DNA of 64,000 nucleotides from Jatrophihabitans sp. (GCA_036389035.1 DASVQQ010000017.1:25144-89143), one strand, 5' to 3'; counted from the first letter of the stretch, positions 24,620 through 37,626 are shown. Notes: generated by a model from the sequence alone, not told the origin. Made by a program: numbers and translations.

Positions 24620-25523
24620 GCCCGACGAGCAGCTGGTCAGCGTCGACGGCCACCAGTTCAAGCTCAAACGCCTTGACAAGGTGCTCTACCCCGAGGCCGG
24701 CACCACCAAGGCCGAGGTGCTGGATTACTACGCCCGGATCGCGCCGGTGCTGCTGCCCCAGCTCGCCGACCGCCCGGTGACCCGGATCAGGTGGCCCGAC
24801 GGCGTCGACAGCAAGCCGTTCTTCGAGAAGAACACCCCCAGCTACGCGCCGTCCTGGCTGCGCACCGTCAAGCTGCCCACCCCGGGCTCCTCCCGTAACC
24901 GCGAGACCCTGGTCTTTCCGGTGCTGGAGCAGACCGCCGACCTGATCTGGATGGCTAACCTGGCCGCCCTGGAGTTCCACGTGCCGCAGTGGACGGTCGG
25001 CCCGCGCGGCGCGGTGCGCAATCCCAGCCGGCTGGTGATCGACCTTGACCCGGGGCCGCCGGCGGGGTTGGCCGAGTGCGCCGAGGCGGCCCACCTGATC
25101 CAGGAGCGGCTGTCCGAGGACGGCCTGCCGGCGTTCCCGGTCACCAGCGGCAGCAAGGGGCTGCAGCTGTACGTGCCGCTGGACGGCTCGCAGCGCGCCG
25201 ACGTCGTCATCGGCTATGCCAAGCGGCTGGCCGAATCACTGGCCAAGAGCCAGCCGCGGCTGATGGTGTCGAACATGTCCAAGGCGGTGCGCGACGGCAA
25301 GGTGCTGCTGGACTGGAGCCAGAACAACCCCGCCAAGACGACCGTCTGCCCGTACTCGCTGCGCGGCCGGGCCCGGCCCTGGGTGGCCGCGCCGCGCACC
25401 TGGCAGGAGCTGGCCGCGCCCGGGTTGAAGCAGCTCGACACCGCCGAGGTGCTGCGCCGGGTGGACACCGAAGGCGACCTGGCGGCCGGGCTGCTCAACG
25501 GCGCCGCCCGGCTGCCGGTCTGA
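24609..25523 (+). CDS. LigD polymerase/primase-domain protein
   Basis: A 304-residue archaeo-eukaryotic primase-type polymerase. Metal-binding VIDLDPG carries the two catalytic Asp residues; SGSKGLQLYVPL is the second motif, with Gln where LigD proteins usually have His; LDWSQNNPAKTTVCPYSLRGR is the third. It fills gaps with (ribo)nucleotides at NHEJ ends. The GTG at 24609 overlaps the ligase gene by 11 nt. Together with the ligase and Ku it rebuilds a split LigD system; no nuclease (3'-phosphoesterase) module is present in the window. Confidence 0.9.
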   Translation: MSPEPDEQLVSVDGHQFKLKRLDKVLYPEAGTTKAEVLDYYARIAPVLLPQLADRPVTRIRWPDGVDSKPFFEKNTPSYAPSWLRTVKLPTPGSSRNRETLVFPVLEQTADLIWMANLAALEFHVPQWTVGPRGAVRNPSRLVIDLDPGPPAGLAECAEAAHLIQERLSEDGLPAFPVTSGSKGLQLYVPLDGSQRADVVIGYAKRLAESLAKSQPRLMVSNMSKAVRDGKVLLDWSQNNPAKTTVCPYSLRGRARPWVAAPRTWQELAAPGLKQLDTAEVLRRVDTEGDLAAGLLNGAARLPV

Positions 25524-25555
25524 GGGCGCCTAGCCGCGCACCCGGGGCCGCGCTT

Positions 25556-25924
25556 CTAGGTGTCGCGGAGCGAGCTCACCCTGTTGGCAGCAGCAGCAAT
25601 CACGTTGTTGTGGCCGACATAGGGATGTGACACCCACCTGGTTCCGGAGTACCCGACGCCGTCGAACAGTTCCCAGGTGTGCCCGCTTCGGTTCCAGATG
25701 CTTTCGATGTCGTTGTTCATTCCGACCGGCCCCACGCTGTCCCCGAGGTTGGCGTCTCCATTCGCGAAGTACGCAATCGCGCCAGACCCATTGGGACCGG
25801 TGAACACGCACATCCTCAAAGAGGGGCAACGGTCATACCCAGTCGCAGCTGACGCGGGAGGCGCCACTGCGACGACCATGGCTGCCCCCATCGAGGCAAC
25901 GGCGAGCAGATGCTTGATACGCAT
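25556..25924 (-). CDS. Secreted peptidase inhibitor I36-type protein
   Basis: A 122-residue exported protein. Residues 1-26 are a classical signal peptide with cleavage after ASA. The mature part has two Cys (CPSLRMC), a Gly-rich FTGPNGSGAIAYFANGD and later WNRSGHTWELFDGVGYSGTRW, a beta/gamma-crystallin-like pattern found in family I36 (SMPI-like metalloprotease inhibitors) and related actinobacterial secreted proteins. ATG 25924 is preceded by GAAGGAG with 5-nt spacing. Inhibitory activity is inferred from family only. Confidence 0.8.
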   Translation of the reverse strand: MRIKHLLAVASMGAAMVVAVAPPASAATGYDRCPSLRMCVFTGPNGSGAIAYFANGDANLGDSVGPVGMNNDIESIWNRSGHTWELFDGVGYSGTRWVSHPYVGHNNVIAAAANRVSSLRDT

Positions 25925-26050
25925 GACGACTCCTTCTGGCGCGAACCTGATCCGATCAGCGAGTAAGGGGGATGCTGCGAGGGGACGGTAGCAGCCGGAG
26001 CGGGGATCCCCTGTCAGGAAAACGGGTTCTGGGGGCACAGTGCGCCCCTG

Positions 26051-26224
26051 CTACTCGGTCGGTTCCTCGACCGGCTGGTACCCGGCGCAGCGCAGCACCG
26101 GCAGCCGCGGGTAGCGCGGAAATGCCTCGTCCACGCTGGCCAACTGGCAGCGCAGGTACACCGGGCCGCGCCGGGTCTGGTTGAGGCGGGCATGGCAGCA
26201 CTGCCCGCACAGCCCGGGGATCAT
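26051..26224 (-). CDS. Conserved 57-residue Cys-containing actinobacterial protein
   Basis: A small frame, too short for many gene finders: ATG at 26224, TAG at 26051-26053. It begins MIPGLCGQCCHARLNQTRRG, continues with YLRCQLA and ends with LPVLRCAGYQP, giving five Cys residues arranged like a small zinc ribbon (C-x2-CC, then C, then C). The P-R-Y-P-R-L-P-V-L-x-C block is one I associate with small conserved actinobacterial proteins of unknown function. It is divergent from the double ABC exporter gene (73-nt gap). Confidence 0.75.
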   Translation of the reverse strand: MIPGLCGQCCHARLNQTRRGPVYLRCQLASVDEAFPRYPRLPVLRCAGYQPVEEPTE

Positions 26225-26285
26225 GTGCCGAGGCTAACCCGGCGCAGGCGCAGAAGAAACTTCACCTGCCTAAGCATCGGCGGAA

Positions 26286-26291
26286 TAGGAT
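26286..26291 (+). promoter_or_regulatory. -10 box for a leaderless ABC exporter transcript
   Basis: TAGGAT ends 6 nt before the GTG at 26298, and there is no ribosome binding site, so the mRNA probably begins at the start codon. The -35 region is weak (TTCACC at 26261-26266). Confidence 0.5.
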
Positions 26292-26297
26292 GGCCCG

Positions 26298-29200
26298 GTG
26301 CCGCCGTCTCCTGCCAGCTCGCCGTCCTGGCTTCGCCGGCTCACCGGCTACTGCATGCGGCACCGGTTCGACCTGTTCGGCGCCTTCGGCTCCGCGCTTG
26401 CCGGCGCCCTGGTGCTGGCCGCCGTACCGCTGATCGTCAAGCACGTCGTCGACATCGTCAGCCAGCCGGTGGAACCGGGCCTGCAACGGCCGTCGGTGGC
26501 GCCCTGGGTGGCCCTGCTGGTCGGCGCCGCGCTGCTCCAGTACGGCCTGACCTTTCTGCGCCGGTTCACCGCCGGCCGGCTGTCCCTCGACGTCCAGTAC
26601 GACCTGCGCGCCGATGTCTTCAAATCGCTGCAACGGCTGGACGGCGCGGCCCAGGACGCCCTGCAGACCGGCCAGGTGGTCAGCCGCTCGATCAGCGACG
26701 TCGGCCTGGTGCAGGGGCTGCTGTCCTTTCTGCCGGTGCTGACCGGAAACGGCCTGCTGTTCTTCATCTCACTGTTCGCCATGGTGTGGTTGTCGCCGGT
26801 GCTGACCCTGGTGGTGCTGGGGATCGTGCCGGCGCTCTGGTTCATCGCGCGGCTGTCCGGGCGTGACCTGTTTCCGGCCAACTGGTCGGCCCAGCTGCAG
26901 GCCGGTGAGCTGGTCGGGCAGGTGGAGGCCGCGGTCACCGGCGTCCGGGTGGTCAAGGGCTTCGGGCAGGAGCACCGCGAGGTGCTCGAGCTCAGCCGCC
27001 GGGCGCGCACCCTGTTCGCCGAGCGGATGCGGGTGGTCAGGCTGCAGGCCAAGTACTCCTCGGCGTTGACCGCGGTGCCGGCGCTGGGCCAGGTCGGGGT
27101 GCTGCTGGTCGGCGGCTGGCTGGCGTTGCACGGCCAGATCACCCTGGGCACCTTCTTGGCGTTCTCCACCTACCTCGGCCAGATGGTCGGCCCGGTACGG
27201 GGCGTGACCGCGCTGCTGACCATCGGCCAGCAGGCCCGGGCCGGCGTCGAGCGGGTGCTGGAGGTGATCGACTCCTCGCCCGAGGTGCGCGATCCGGAGG
27301 ACCCACGACCGCTGCCCGACGGCCCGCTCGGCCTGCGGTTCACCGGCGTCGAGTTCGGCTACACCCGCTCCAACCCGGTGCTGCGCGGCCTGGACCTGAG
27401 CATCGAGCCGGGCGAGACGGTCGCGATCGTCGGCGGCGCCGGATCGGGCAAGTCGACCCTGGCGATGCTGGTCCCCCGCTTCTACGACGTGCACTCCGGC
27501 TCGCTGAGCGTCGGCGGCGTGGACGTGCGCCAGGTCCGGCTCGCCGAGCTGCGCGCCACCATAGGGATGGTCTTCGAGGACAGCTTCCTGTTCTCGGACA
27601 CGATCGCCGCCAACATCGCCTACGGCCGCCCGGACGCCAGCCAGGAACGGATCGTCGCCGCGGCAGAGGCCGCCGAGGCGGCCGAGTTCATCGCCGACCT
27701 GCCGCAGGGCTATGACACCGTGGTGGGCGAGCGCGGCCTGACCCTGTCGGGTGGTCAGCGCCAGCGCATCGCGCTGGCCCGGGCGCTGCTCACCGATCCG
27801 CGGATCATGCTGCTCGACGACGCGACCAGCGCGGTCGACCCCCGGGTGGAGGCCGAGATCCTGGCCACCTTGCGCCAGCTGATCCGGGGCCGCACCACCG
27901 TGTTGATCGCGCACCGCCGCTCGACGCTGTCGCTGGCCGACCGGATCGCGGTGCTTGAGCACGGCCGGGTCGCCGACATCGGCAGCTTCGACGAGCTGAT
28001 GGAGCGGTGCGCGCTGTTCCGGCTGCTGCTGGGCGGCCCGGGCGAGGACGCCGAGGGCATCGACGCGGGCGAGCTGACCAGCGCCGAGCCGGTGGACTCC
28101 GAGGTCGTCGACGGGGTCAGCACCGCGCTGTGGCGCCCGGTCGAGTCCGACCCGGTGGAGGCGACCTCGAACCGGGTGCGCCGAGCCGCCGAGACCGGTG
28201 CGATGGGTGGCGGCCGGGGGCTGTTCGACGCCGTCCCGGCCTCGGAAGAGCTGCTGGCCAAGGTCGCCGCGCTGCCGCCGGCCACCGACCACCCGGGCAT
28301 CGACGAGTCCGCCGCCCAGGCCGCCGACCCCCGGTTCAGCCTGCGCGGGCTGCTGAAGCCGCTGCGGCTGGCCTTCGCCCTCGGCATCGGGTTGATCGGG
28401 CTGGACGCGGTGCTGCAACTGACCCTGCCGCTGCTGATCCGCACCGGCATCGACCGCGGCGTCGCCGAGCGCCAGTCCGAGGTGCTGTTCGCCGTCTCGG
28501 CGATCGCCCTCGCGGTGCTGCTGGTGGACTGGGCGGTCAGCGCCGCCGGCCAGCGGCTGACCGGGCGCACCGGCGAGCGGCTGCTCTACACCTTGCGGGT
28601 CAAGGCGTTCGCGCACCTGCAACGGCTCAGCCTGGACTACTACGAGCGCGAGCTGGGCGGGCGCATCATGACCCGGATGACGACCGACGTGGACGCGTTG
28701 TCGAACTTCCTGCAGACCGGGCTGTCCTCGGCGCTGATCAGCCTGCTGACCCTGATCGGCGTGCTGTTCGCGCTGCTGCTGCTCGACGCCCAGCTCGCCC
28801 TGGTGTTGGTGGTGGCGCTGCCGATCCTGATGGTGGCCACCATCGTGTTCCGGCGGCTGTCGGTGCCCGCCTACGTCGAGGCCCGCGAGCGGGTCAGCAC
28901 GGTCAACGCCCAGTTCCAGGAGAACGTGGCCGGCGTCCGGGTGGCGCAGGTGTTCAGCCGCGAGCAGCACAACGCCGACGCCTTCCTCGGCGCCGCCCGC
29001 AACTACCGGAACTCCAGGCTGCGGGCCCAGGTCTACATCGCGACCTACTTTCCGTTCGTCCAACTGCTGGCCGACCTGTCCGGCGCGGCGGTGCTGGCCT
29101 TCGGCGCGCACCGGCTGGCGCAGGGCAACCTCTCGGTCGGCTCGCTGATCGCCTTCTTCCTGTACCTGGACGCCTTCTTCGGACCGGTCCAGCAGCTGTC

Positions 29201-30122
29201 GCAGGTCTTCGACGGCTACCAGCAGGCCTCGGTCGGGCTGTCCCGGCTGAAGGACCTGCTGCGCACCCCGACCGGCACGCCGGAGCCACCGGCCCCGCTG
29301 CCGGTGCCGGCGTTGCGCGGTGAGATCAGCCTGACCGACGTCCACTTCGCCTACCTGGCAACGGCGAAGCCGGCCGTCAGCGGCATCGACCTGCACATCC
29401 CGGCCGGGCAGTCGGTGGCCCTGGTCGGTCAGACCGGCGCCGGAAAGTCCACCCTGGTCAAGCTGATCGCCCGGTTCTACGACCCGACCGCCGGCGTGGT
29501 CGAGGTCGACGGCCGGGACCTGCGCGAGCTGGACCTGCCCGGTTACCGCCAGCACCTGGGCATCGTTCCGCAGGAGGCCTACCTGTCGCCGGGGTCGATC
29601 CGCGACGCGATCGCCTACGGCAAGCCGGACGCCACCGACGCCGAGGTCGAGCGGGCCGCCAGGGCGGTCGGGGCGCACCAGATGGTGGCGACGTTGAGCG
29701 GCGGCTACCGGCACCAGGTGGGCGAGCGCGGCCGCAACCTCTCTGCCGGCCAGCGGCAGCTGATCGCACTGGCCCGCGCCGAGCTCGTGGACCCCGACAT
29801 CCTGCTGCTCGACGAGGCCACCGCGGCGCTCGACCTGGCCAGCGAGGCCCTGGTCACCGAGGCGACCCAGCGGCTCAGCCGGCACCGGACCACGGTCACG
29901 GTTGCGCACCGGCTGACCACGGCGGCCCGCGCCGACCGGATCGTGATGCTCGACGACGGCCGGATCATCGAGGACGGCAGCCATCAGCGCCTGCTGGCCG
30001 CCGGCGGCAGCTACGCCCGGCTGTGGCGCTCCTACCTCGCCGGGTCGGATGGCTCAGTGATCGACGGCGTCGCCGACGTAGCCGGGCCCGTGCCGGCCGA
30101 GGGCGCAGTCGTCATCGACTAG
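26298..30122 (+). CDS. Fused heterodimer-type ABC exporter (TMD-NBD-TMD-NBD)
   Basis: A 1274-residue inner-membrane exporter in which two MsbA-like half transporters are joined. Half 1: six TM segments (30-310), Walker A GGAGSGKST near 380, signature LSGGQRQRIALARALL, Walker B LLDDATS near 505. Half 2: TM region 690-980, Walker A GQTGAGKST near 1044, LSAGQRQLIALARAEL, Walker [10 protein letters not shown] near 1170. Asp replaces the catalytic Glu in NBD1, and NBD2 has an altered signature (LSAGQ), so one composite ATP site should be degenerate, as in heterodimeric drug exporters. The 3' end overlaps the convergent CDF gene by 69 nt. Substrate unknown. Confidence 0.93.
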   Translation: MPPSPASSPSWLRRLTGYCMRHRFDLFGAFGSALAGALVLAAVPLIVKHVVDIVSQPVEPGLQRPSVAPWVALLVGAALLQYGLTFLRRFTAGRLSLDVQYDLRADVFKSLQRLDGAAQDALQTGQVVSRSISDVGLVQGLLSFLPVLTGNGLLFFISLFAMVWLSPVLTLVVLGIVPALWFIARLSGRDLFPANWSAQLQAGELVGQVEAAVTGVRVVKGFGQEHREVLELSRRARTLFAERMRVVRLQAKYSSALTAVPALGQVGVLLVGGWLALHGQITLGTFLAFSTYLGQMVGPVRGVTALLTIGQQARAGVERVLEVIDSSPEVRDPEDPRPLPDGPLGLRFTGVEFGYTRSNPVLRGLDLSIEPGETVAIVGGAGSGKSTLAMLVPRFYDVHSGSLSVGGVDVRQVRLAELRATIGMVFEDSFLFSDTIAANIAYGRPDASQERIVAAAEAAEAAEFIADLPQGYDTVVGERGLTLSGGQRQRIALARALLTDPRIMLLDDATSAVDPRVEAEILATLRQLIRGRTTVLIAHRRSTLSLADRIAVLEHGRVADIGSFDELMERCALFRLLLGGPGEDAEGIDAGELTSAEPVDSEVVDGVSTALWRPVESDPVEATSNRVRRAAETGAMGGGRGLFDAVPASEELLAKVAALPPATDHPGIDESAAQAADPRFSLRGLLKPLRLAFALGIGLIGLDAVLQLTLPLLIRTGIDRGVAERQSEVLFAVSAIALAVLLVDWAVSAAGQRLTGRTGERLLYTLRVKAFAHLQRLSLDYYERELGGRIMTRMTTDVDALSNFLQTGLSSALISLLTLIGVLFALLLLDAQLALVLVVALPILMVATIVFRRLSVPAYVEARERVSTVNAQFQENVAGVRVAQVFSREQHNADAFLGAARNYRNSRLRAQVYIATYFPFVQLLADLSGAAVLAFGAHRLAQGNLSVGSLIAFFLYLDAFFGPVQQLSQVFDGYQQASVGLSRLKDLLRTPTGTPEPPAPLPVPALRGEISLTDVHFAYLATAKPAVSGIDLHIPAGQSVALVGQTGAGKSTLVKLIARFYDPTAGVVEVDGRDLRELDLPGYRQHLGIVPQEAYLSPGSIRDAIAYGKPDATDAEVERAARAVGAHQMVATLSGGYRHQVGERGRNLSAGQRQLIALARAELVDPDILLLDEATAALDLASEALVTEATQRLSRHRTTVTVAHRLTTAARADRIVMLDDGRIIEDGSHQRLLAAGGSYARLWRSYLAGSDGSVIDGVADVAGPVPAEGAVVID

Positions 30123-31115
30123 CGGCCGGTCACCGTGCTGGTGATCGGCCTGCAGGGTGGCGTGGTCGATTCGATGGGTGTCGGCCAGCACCAGGCGCAC
30201 GGCCCGGGCGACCTCGTGGCAGTCATAGCTGGCATCGATCACCAGGTGGGCCGACAGCGCCGGCTCGCCGGCCCCGAGATCCCAGACGTGCAGGTCGTGC
30301 ACCTCGGTGACGCCGGGCACCGCCGCCATCGAGCGCCCCACCTGGCCCGGGTCGGTGCCGGTCGGCGCGGCTTCGAGGAACACCCGCCCGGCCGAGCGCA
30401 CCAGCGCCACCCCGCTGTGCACCATCAGCGCCGCGACCACCAGCGAGGCCACCGCGTCGGCCCGGGTCCAGCCGGTCAGCATCATCACCGCACCGGCGAT
30501 GGCGGTGGCCACGAACGCCCACAGGTCGGTGATCAGGTGCGCCAGCGCGCCGCGGACGTTCAGGCTGGATCGGTCGGCCCGGGCGGCCAGCATCACCGCC
30601 AGCAGGTTCACCGCGATCCCGATCAGGGCCACGATCAGCACGGCCGCGCCCGGCACGTCCGGCGGGTCGAACAACCGCCGTACCGCAGCCACGCTGAACC
30701 ACACGGCCAGCAGCAGCAGCGTGATGCCGTTGGCCTGCGCCGAGATGGCGTCGATCCGGGTGAAGCCATAGGTGTAGGCGCCCCGGGCGGGGCGCTGCGA
30801 AATGCCGGAAGCGACGATGGCGACCGCCAGGGCGGCGGCGTCGGTGAGCATGTGACCGGCGTCGGTGAGCAGGGCCAGCGAGCCCACGGCCAGCCCGACC
30901 GCCACCTCGCAGACCAGGAACACCACGATCACCGCGAGCGCGGCCGACAGCCACCGGCGGTCGGCCTCGGGCCCACCGTGCGAGTGCGAACCGTGCGAGT
31001 GCGAACCGTGCGAGTGCGATCCGTGCGAGTGCGATCCGTGCGAGTGCGAGCCGTGCGGCTGGGACCCGCGCTGGGAGCCGCCGTGCGGGTGGCCGGTCGC
31101 GGGCGTGGGGTTCAC
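30054..31115 (-). CDS. Cation diffusion facilitator (zinc/cobalt exporter type)
   Basis: A 353-residue membrane transporter. The N-terminal 50 residues are cytosolic and His-rich (five GSHSH units). Six TM segments follow; LLTDAGHMLTDAAALAVAIVA in TM2 and ALAHLITDLWAFVATAIAG in TM5 carry the H-x-x-x-D zinc-site pairs. The C-terminal domain (VHDLHVWDLGAGEPALSAHLVID) is the usual ferredoxin-like zinc-binding fold. The GTG at 31115 is the only suitable start. The last 69 nt overlap the ABC exporter gene end-to-end on the other strand. Confidence 0.92.
   Translation of the reverse strand: MNPTPATGHPHGGSQRGSQPHGSHSHGSHSHGSHSHGSHSHGSHSHGGPEADRRWLSAALAVIVVFLVCEVAVGLAVGSLALLTDAGHMLTDAAALAVAIVASGISQRPARGAYTYGFTRIDAISAQANGITLLLLAVWFSVAAVRRLFDPPDVPGAAVLIVALIGIAVNLLAVMLAARADRSSLNVRGALAHLITDLWAFVATAIAGAVMMLTGWTRADAVASLVVAALMVHSGVALVRSAGRVFLEAAPTGTDPGQVGRSMAAVPGVTEVHDLHVWDLGAGEPALSAHLVIDASYDCHEVARAVRLVLADTHRIDHATLQADHQHGDRPLVDDDCALGRHGPGYVGDAVDH
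30976..31050 (-). repeat. Five 15-bp tandem repeats encoding GSHSH units
   Basis: CCGTGCGAGTGCGAA-type units are repeated at 30976, 30991, 31006, 31021 and 31036. They encode the His-rich cytosolic N-terminus of the CDF transporter. The nucleotide sequence is nearly identical between units, so they are probably recent and length-variable. Confidence 0.9.
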
Positions 31116-31216
31116 CGCCCCAGCATGAGTCGGCCCGCGGCGCGGCGTCAATCGCGTCCGGATCCGATCGCCGGTCCTGATCCCCAGCCGCGTCCCCAGC
31201 CGAGTCACCAGGCCTG

Positions 31217-32665
<1,449 letters not shown>

Positions 32666-32734
32666 CTAGTGACCGCGGCCCGGCCCTTCCCGGCTGGGCC
32701 CGGCGTGCCGCTGGCGGTAAGTACTGTGGTGGGA

Positions 32735-33211
32735 GTGAGTATCGCGGTCTTCGACATCGACGGCGTGGTGGCCGACGTCCGCCACCGGCTGCACCACCTG
32801 GAGCGCAAGCCCAAGGACTGGACCGGGTTCTTCGCCGCGGCGGCCGGGGATTCGGGCCTGGCCGAGGGCATCGACCGGGTGCTGGCCGCGGTCGATGACC
32901 ACGAGATCGTCTGGCTCACCGGACGGCCGAACTCGCTGCGAGCGGTGACCCGCGACTGGCTGGCCGACCGCGGGCTGCCGGTGACCGAGCTGATCATGCG
33001 GGGCCACCGCGACTTCCGGCCGGCGCCGGTGCTCAAGGTGGCCGAGCTGACCGCGCTGCGGGACTCGGGCCGGCAGGTGCGGCTGTTCGTCGACGATGAC
33101 GCCAGGGTGATCGCCGCGGCCGGGAAGGCCGGCTTTCCGGTGGTGCTGGCCGACTGGATGCCCTCGTCACCGGTGCTGTCCCAGGCCCAGGATCAGGCCG
33201 GCCGAACCTGA
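32735..33211 (+). CDS. HAD-like phosphatase domain protein
   Basis: A 158-residue small HAD fold protein. The nucleophile motif is F-D-I-D-G (residues 6-10, nucleophile D7) at the very N-terminus, then WLTGRPNS (motif II, Thr) and LFVDDDARV (motif IV acids). A short cap is expected; substrates of such actinobacterial proteins are unknown. A TACTGT box (32722-32727) lies 7 nt before the GTG, so the transcript is probably leaderless. Confidence 0.8.
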   Translation: MSIAVFDIDGVVADVRHRLHHLERKPKDWTGFFAAAAGDSGLAEGIDRVLAAVDDHEIVWLTGRPNSLRAVTRDWLADRGLPVTELIMRGHRDFRPAPVLKVAELTALRDSGRQVRLFVDDDARVIAAAGKAGFPVVLADWMPSSPVLSQAQDQAGRT

Positions 33212-33261
33212 GCAGGGGGCTCTCGAACACCAGACCTTGAGGGAATCTAGAGGCACTTCAC

Positions 33262-33362
33262 TTGACAAATCCGGACAACATGGCGTTGGGTTAGTGTTAA
33301 GATTTCAATTCGAGAACGACTGCGTGCCATCGCAGGAATGGAGCTGTAATCGTTCTCGGAAT
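33262..33362 (+). promoter_or_regulatory. Upstream region of the DUF5999 gene with an imperfect inverted repeat
   Basis: The 227-nt gap before the DUF5999 gene is less GC-rich than its surroundings. It holds a perfect TTGACA (33262-33267) without a well-spaced -10 (TAGTGT is 24 nt away) and an inverted repeat, ATTCGAGAACGA (33308-33319) with TCGTTCTCGGAAT (33350-33362), one inserted base, 30 nt apart. It may be a regulator site or RNA hairpin. Confidence 0.5.
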
Positions 33363-33438
33363 GAGCCAAGATTGATGTGCGTTACACCACGATCCGATAG
33401 ACACCAGATAGACACTGACGAAGCTAGGACGCAGGCAC

Positions 33439-33717
33439 ATGAGTCACTTCGATAACTCGCCGGAGCTCGATCTAGGGATCAGCTCGCCGCATCCGGTCAC
33501 CCGTGGAGCCTGCACCCACGAGCCCCGGTGCCCTGACGCGCACGGCTTGGACCGGGACGCCGCGCACGTGATCGCCTGTCACCCGGAGCAAGGCTGGAGC
33601 CTGCTGTGCAACGGCATCGTGCTCTTCGAGGACAGCGGTGAGATCCTGCCGGACGGGCACTGCGTGCAGGCTCGCCGTGCCGAACTGACCGCGGCAGCGC
33701 TGCACCGAGTGGCCTGA
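33439..33717 (+). CDS. DUF5999 family small protein
   Basis: A 92-residue protein with the conserved core CTHEPRCPDAHGLDRDAA, HPEQGWSLLCNGIVLFEDSGEILPDG, which matches DUF5999, a small family found across actinobacteria. Its three Cys plus His residues at the N-terminus could bind a metal. Function unknown. About 20 extra residues precede the usual family start at the first Cys-rich block. Convergent with gcvP (118-nt gap). Confidence 0.82.
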   Translation: MSHFDNSPELDLGISSPHPVTRGACTHEPRCPDAHGLDRDAAHVIACHPEQGWSLLCNGIVLFEDSGEILPDGHCVQARRAELTAAALHRVA

Positions 33718-33835
33718 TCCGCTCCACCCGTCGCGCCTGCTGGCGCGGCAGCAACCCGCTCGCATCCCTGCTCACCGGCCGCGGCCGGTGAGCAGTTCCA
33801 TGTTCGAAGCTGGACATTGCGCCTAGCAGTCCGCC

Positions 33836-36709
<2,874 letters not shown>

Positions 36710-36738
36710 GACGGGGCTCCAACTTCAGACAGGGCCGA

Positions 36739-36766
36739 AATAGCCCGGCCGGTGAGCCGAGCTATT
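36739..36766 (-). terminator. Expression-platform hairpin before gcvP
   Basis: AATAGCTCGGC and GCCGGGCTATT (minus strand; 36756-36766 and 36739-36749) form an 11-bp stem with one G-U pair and a 6-nt loop, followed by TTCGG. It lies between the glycine aptamer and the gene and may terminate transcription when glycine is low. Confidence 0.6.
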
Positions 36767-36799
36767 CCCCCTCTGTCAGGCTGACGCCCTTCAGAGCTA

Positions 36800-36895
36800 C
36801 CTGCACGCACGGTCCTGCAGCCTGAGAGGTTGGCGGGGAAATTGCCCCTTCGGCGCCGTCCAGAAACTGCTGGACGAACTCTCCCGTGCGCGTGT
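36800..36895 (-). ncRNA. Glycine riboswitch (gcvT motif)
   Basis: On the minus strand the aptamer reads GCACGGGAGAG, then a variable hairpin, GCGCCGAAGGGGCAA, CCCC and CCAACCTCTCAGGC, followed by AGGACCGTGC. GCACGG (36884-36889) pairs with CCGTGC (36807-36812) as P1. These are the conserved blocks of the glycine riboswitch. A shorter GAAGG/GACAGAGG block downstream (36765-36800) looks like the partial second (ghost) aptamer. It should switch gcvP on when glycine is abundant. Confidence 0.9.
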
Positions 36896-36936
36896 AGCGG
36901 TACCTGCAAGGTTACCAGCCCGGCCGGTGTGAGCGC

Positions 36937-37491
<555 letters not shown>

Positions 37492-37596
37492 GTCGATCTC
37501 CTACCTGCCGCGCACATCGCTGCGATCCCCTGACCGCCTCCGATTCTGGGTGAACCAGGCGCGGCGCCCACCGAATTGCACCGTGGGTATTTACCG

Positions 37597-37626
37597 ACGG
37601 TATGCCGCGGTGGCTGCAACGGTCAA
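37597..37626 (-). promoter_or_regulatory. Promoter of the MerR (Rv1830-like) gene
   Basis: TTGACC (37621-37626) and TACCGT (37597-37602) on the minus strand, 18 nt apart, about 105 nt upstream of the GTG. The gap 37492-37714 holds nothing else that I can recognise. Confidence 0.6.

Noticed and set aside
26769..29984. Open frame of 1071 codons on the minus strand, antisense to the double ABC exporter
   Set aside because: It mirrors the strong codon bias of the real gene; its Gln/His/Arg/Ala-rich translation lacks any domain and is typical of GC-rich antisense frames.
33237..33455. A 72-codon plus-strand frame before the DUF5999 gene
   Set aside because: It covers promoter-like and inverted-repeat DNA, has no conserved feature and runs into the DUF5999 start.
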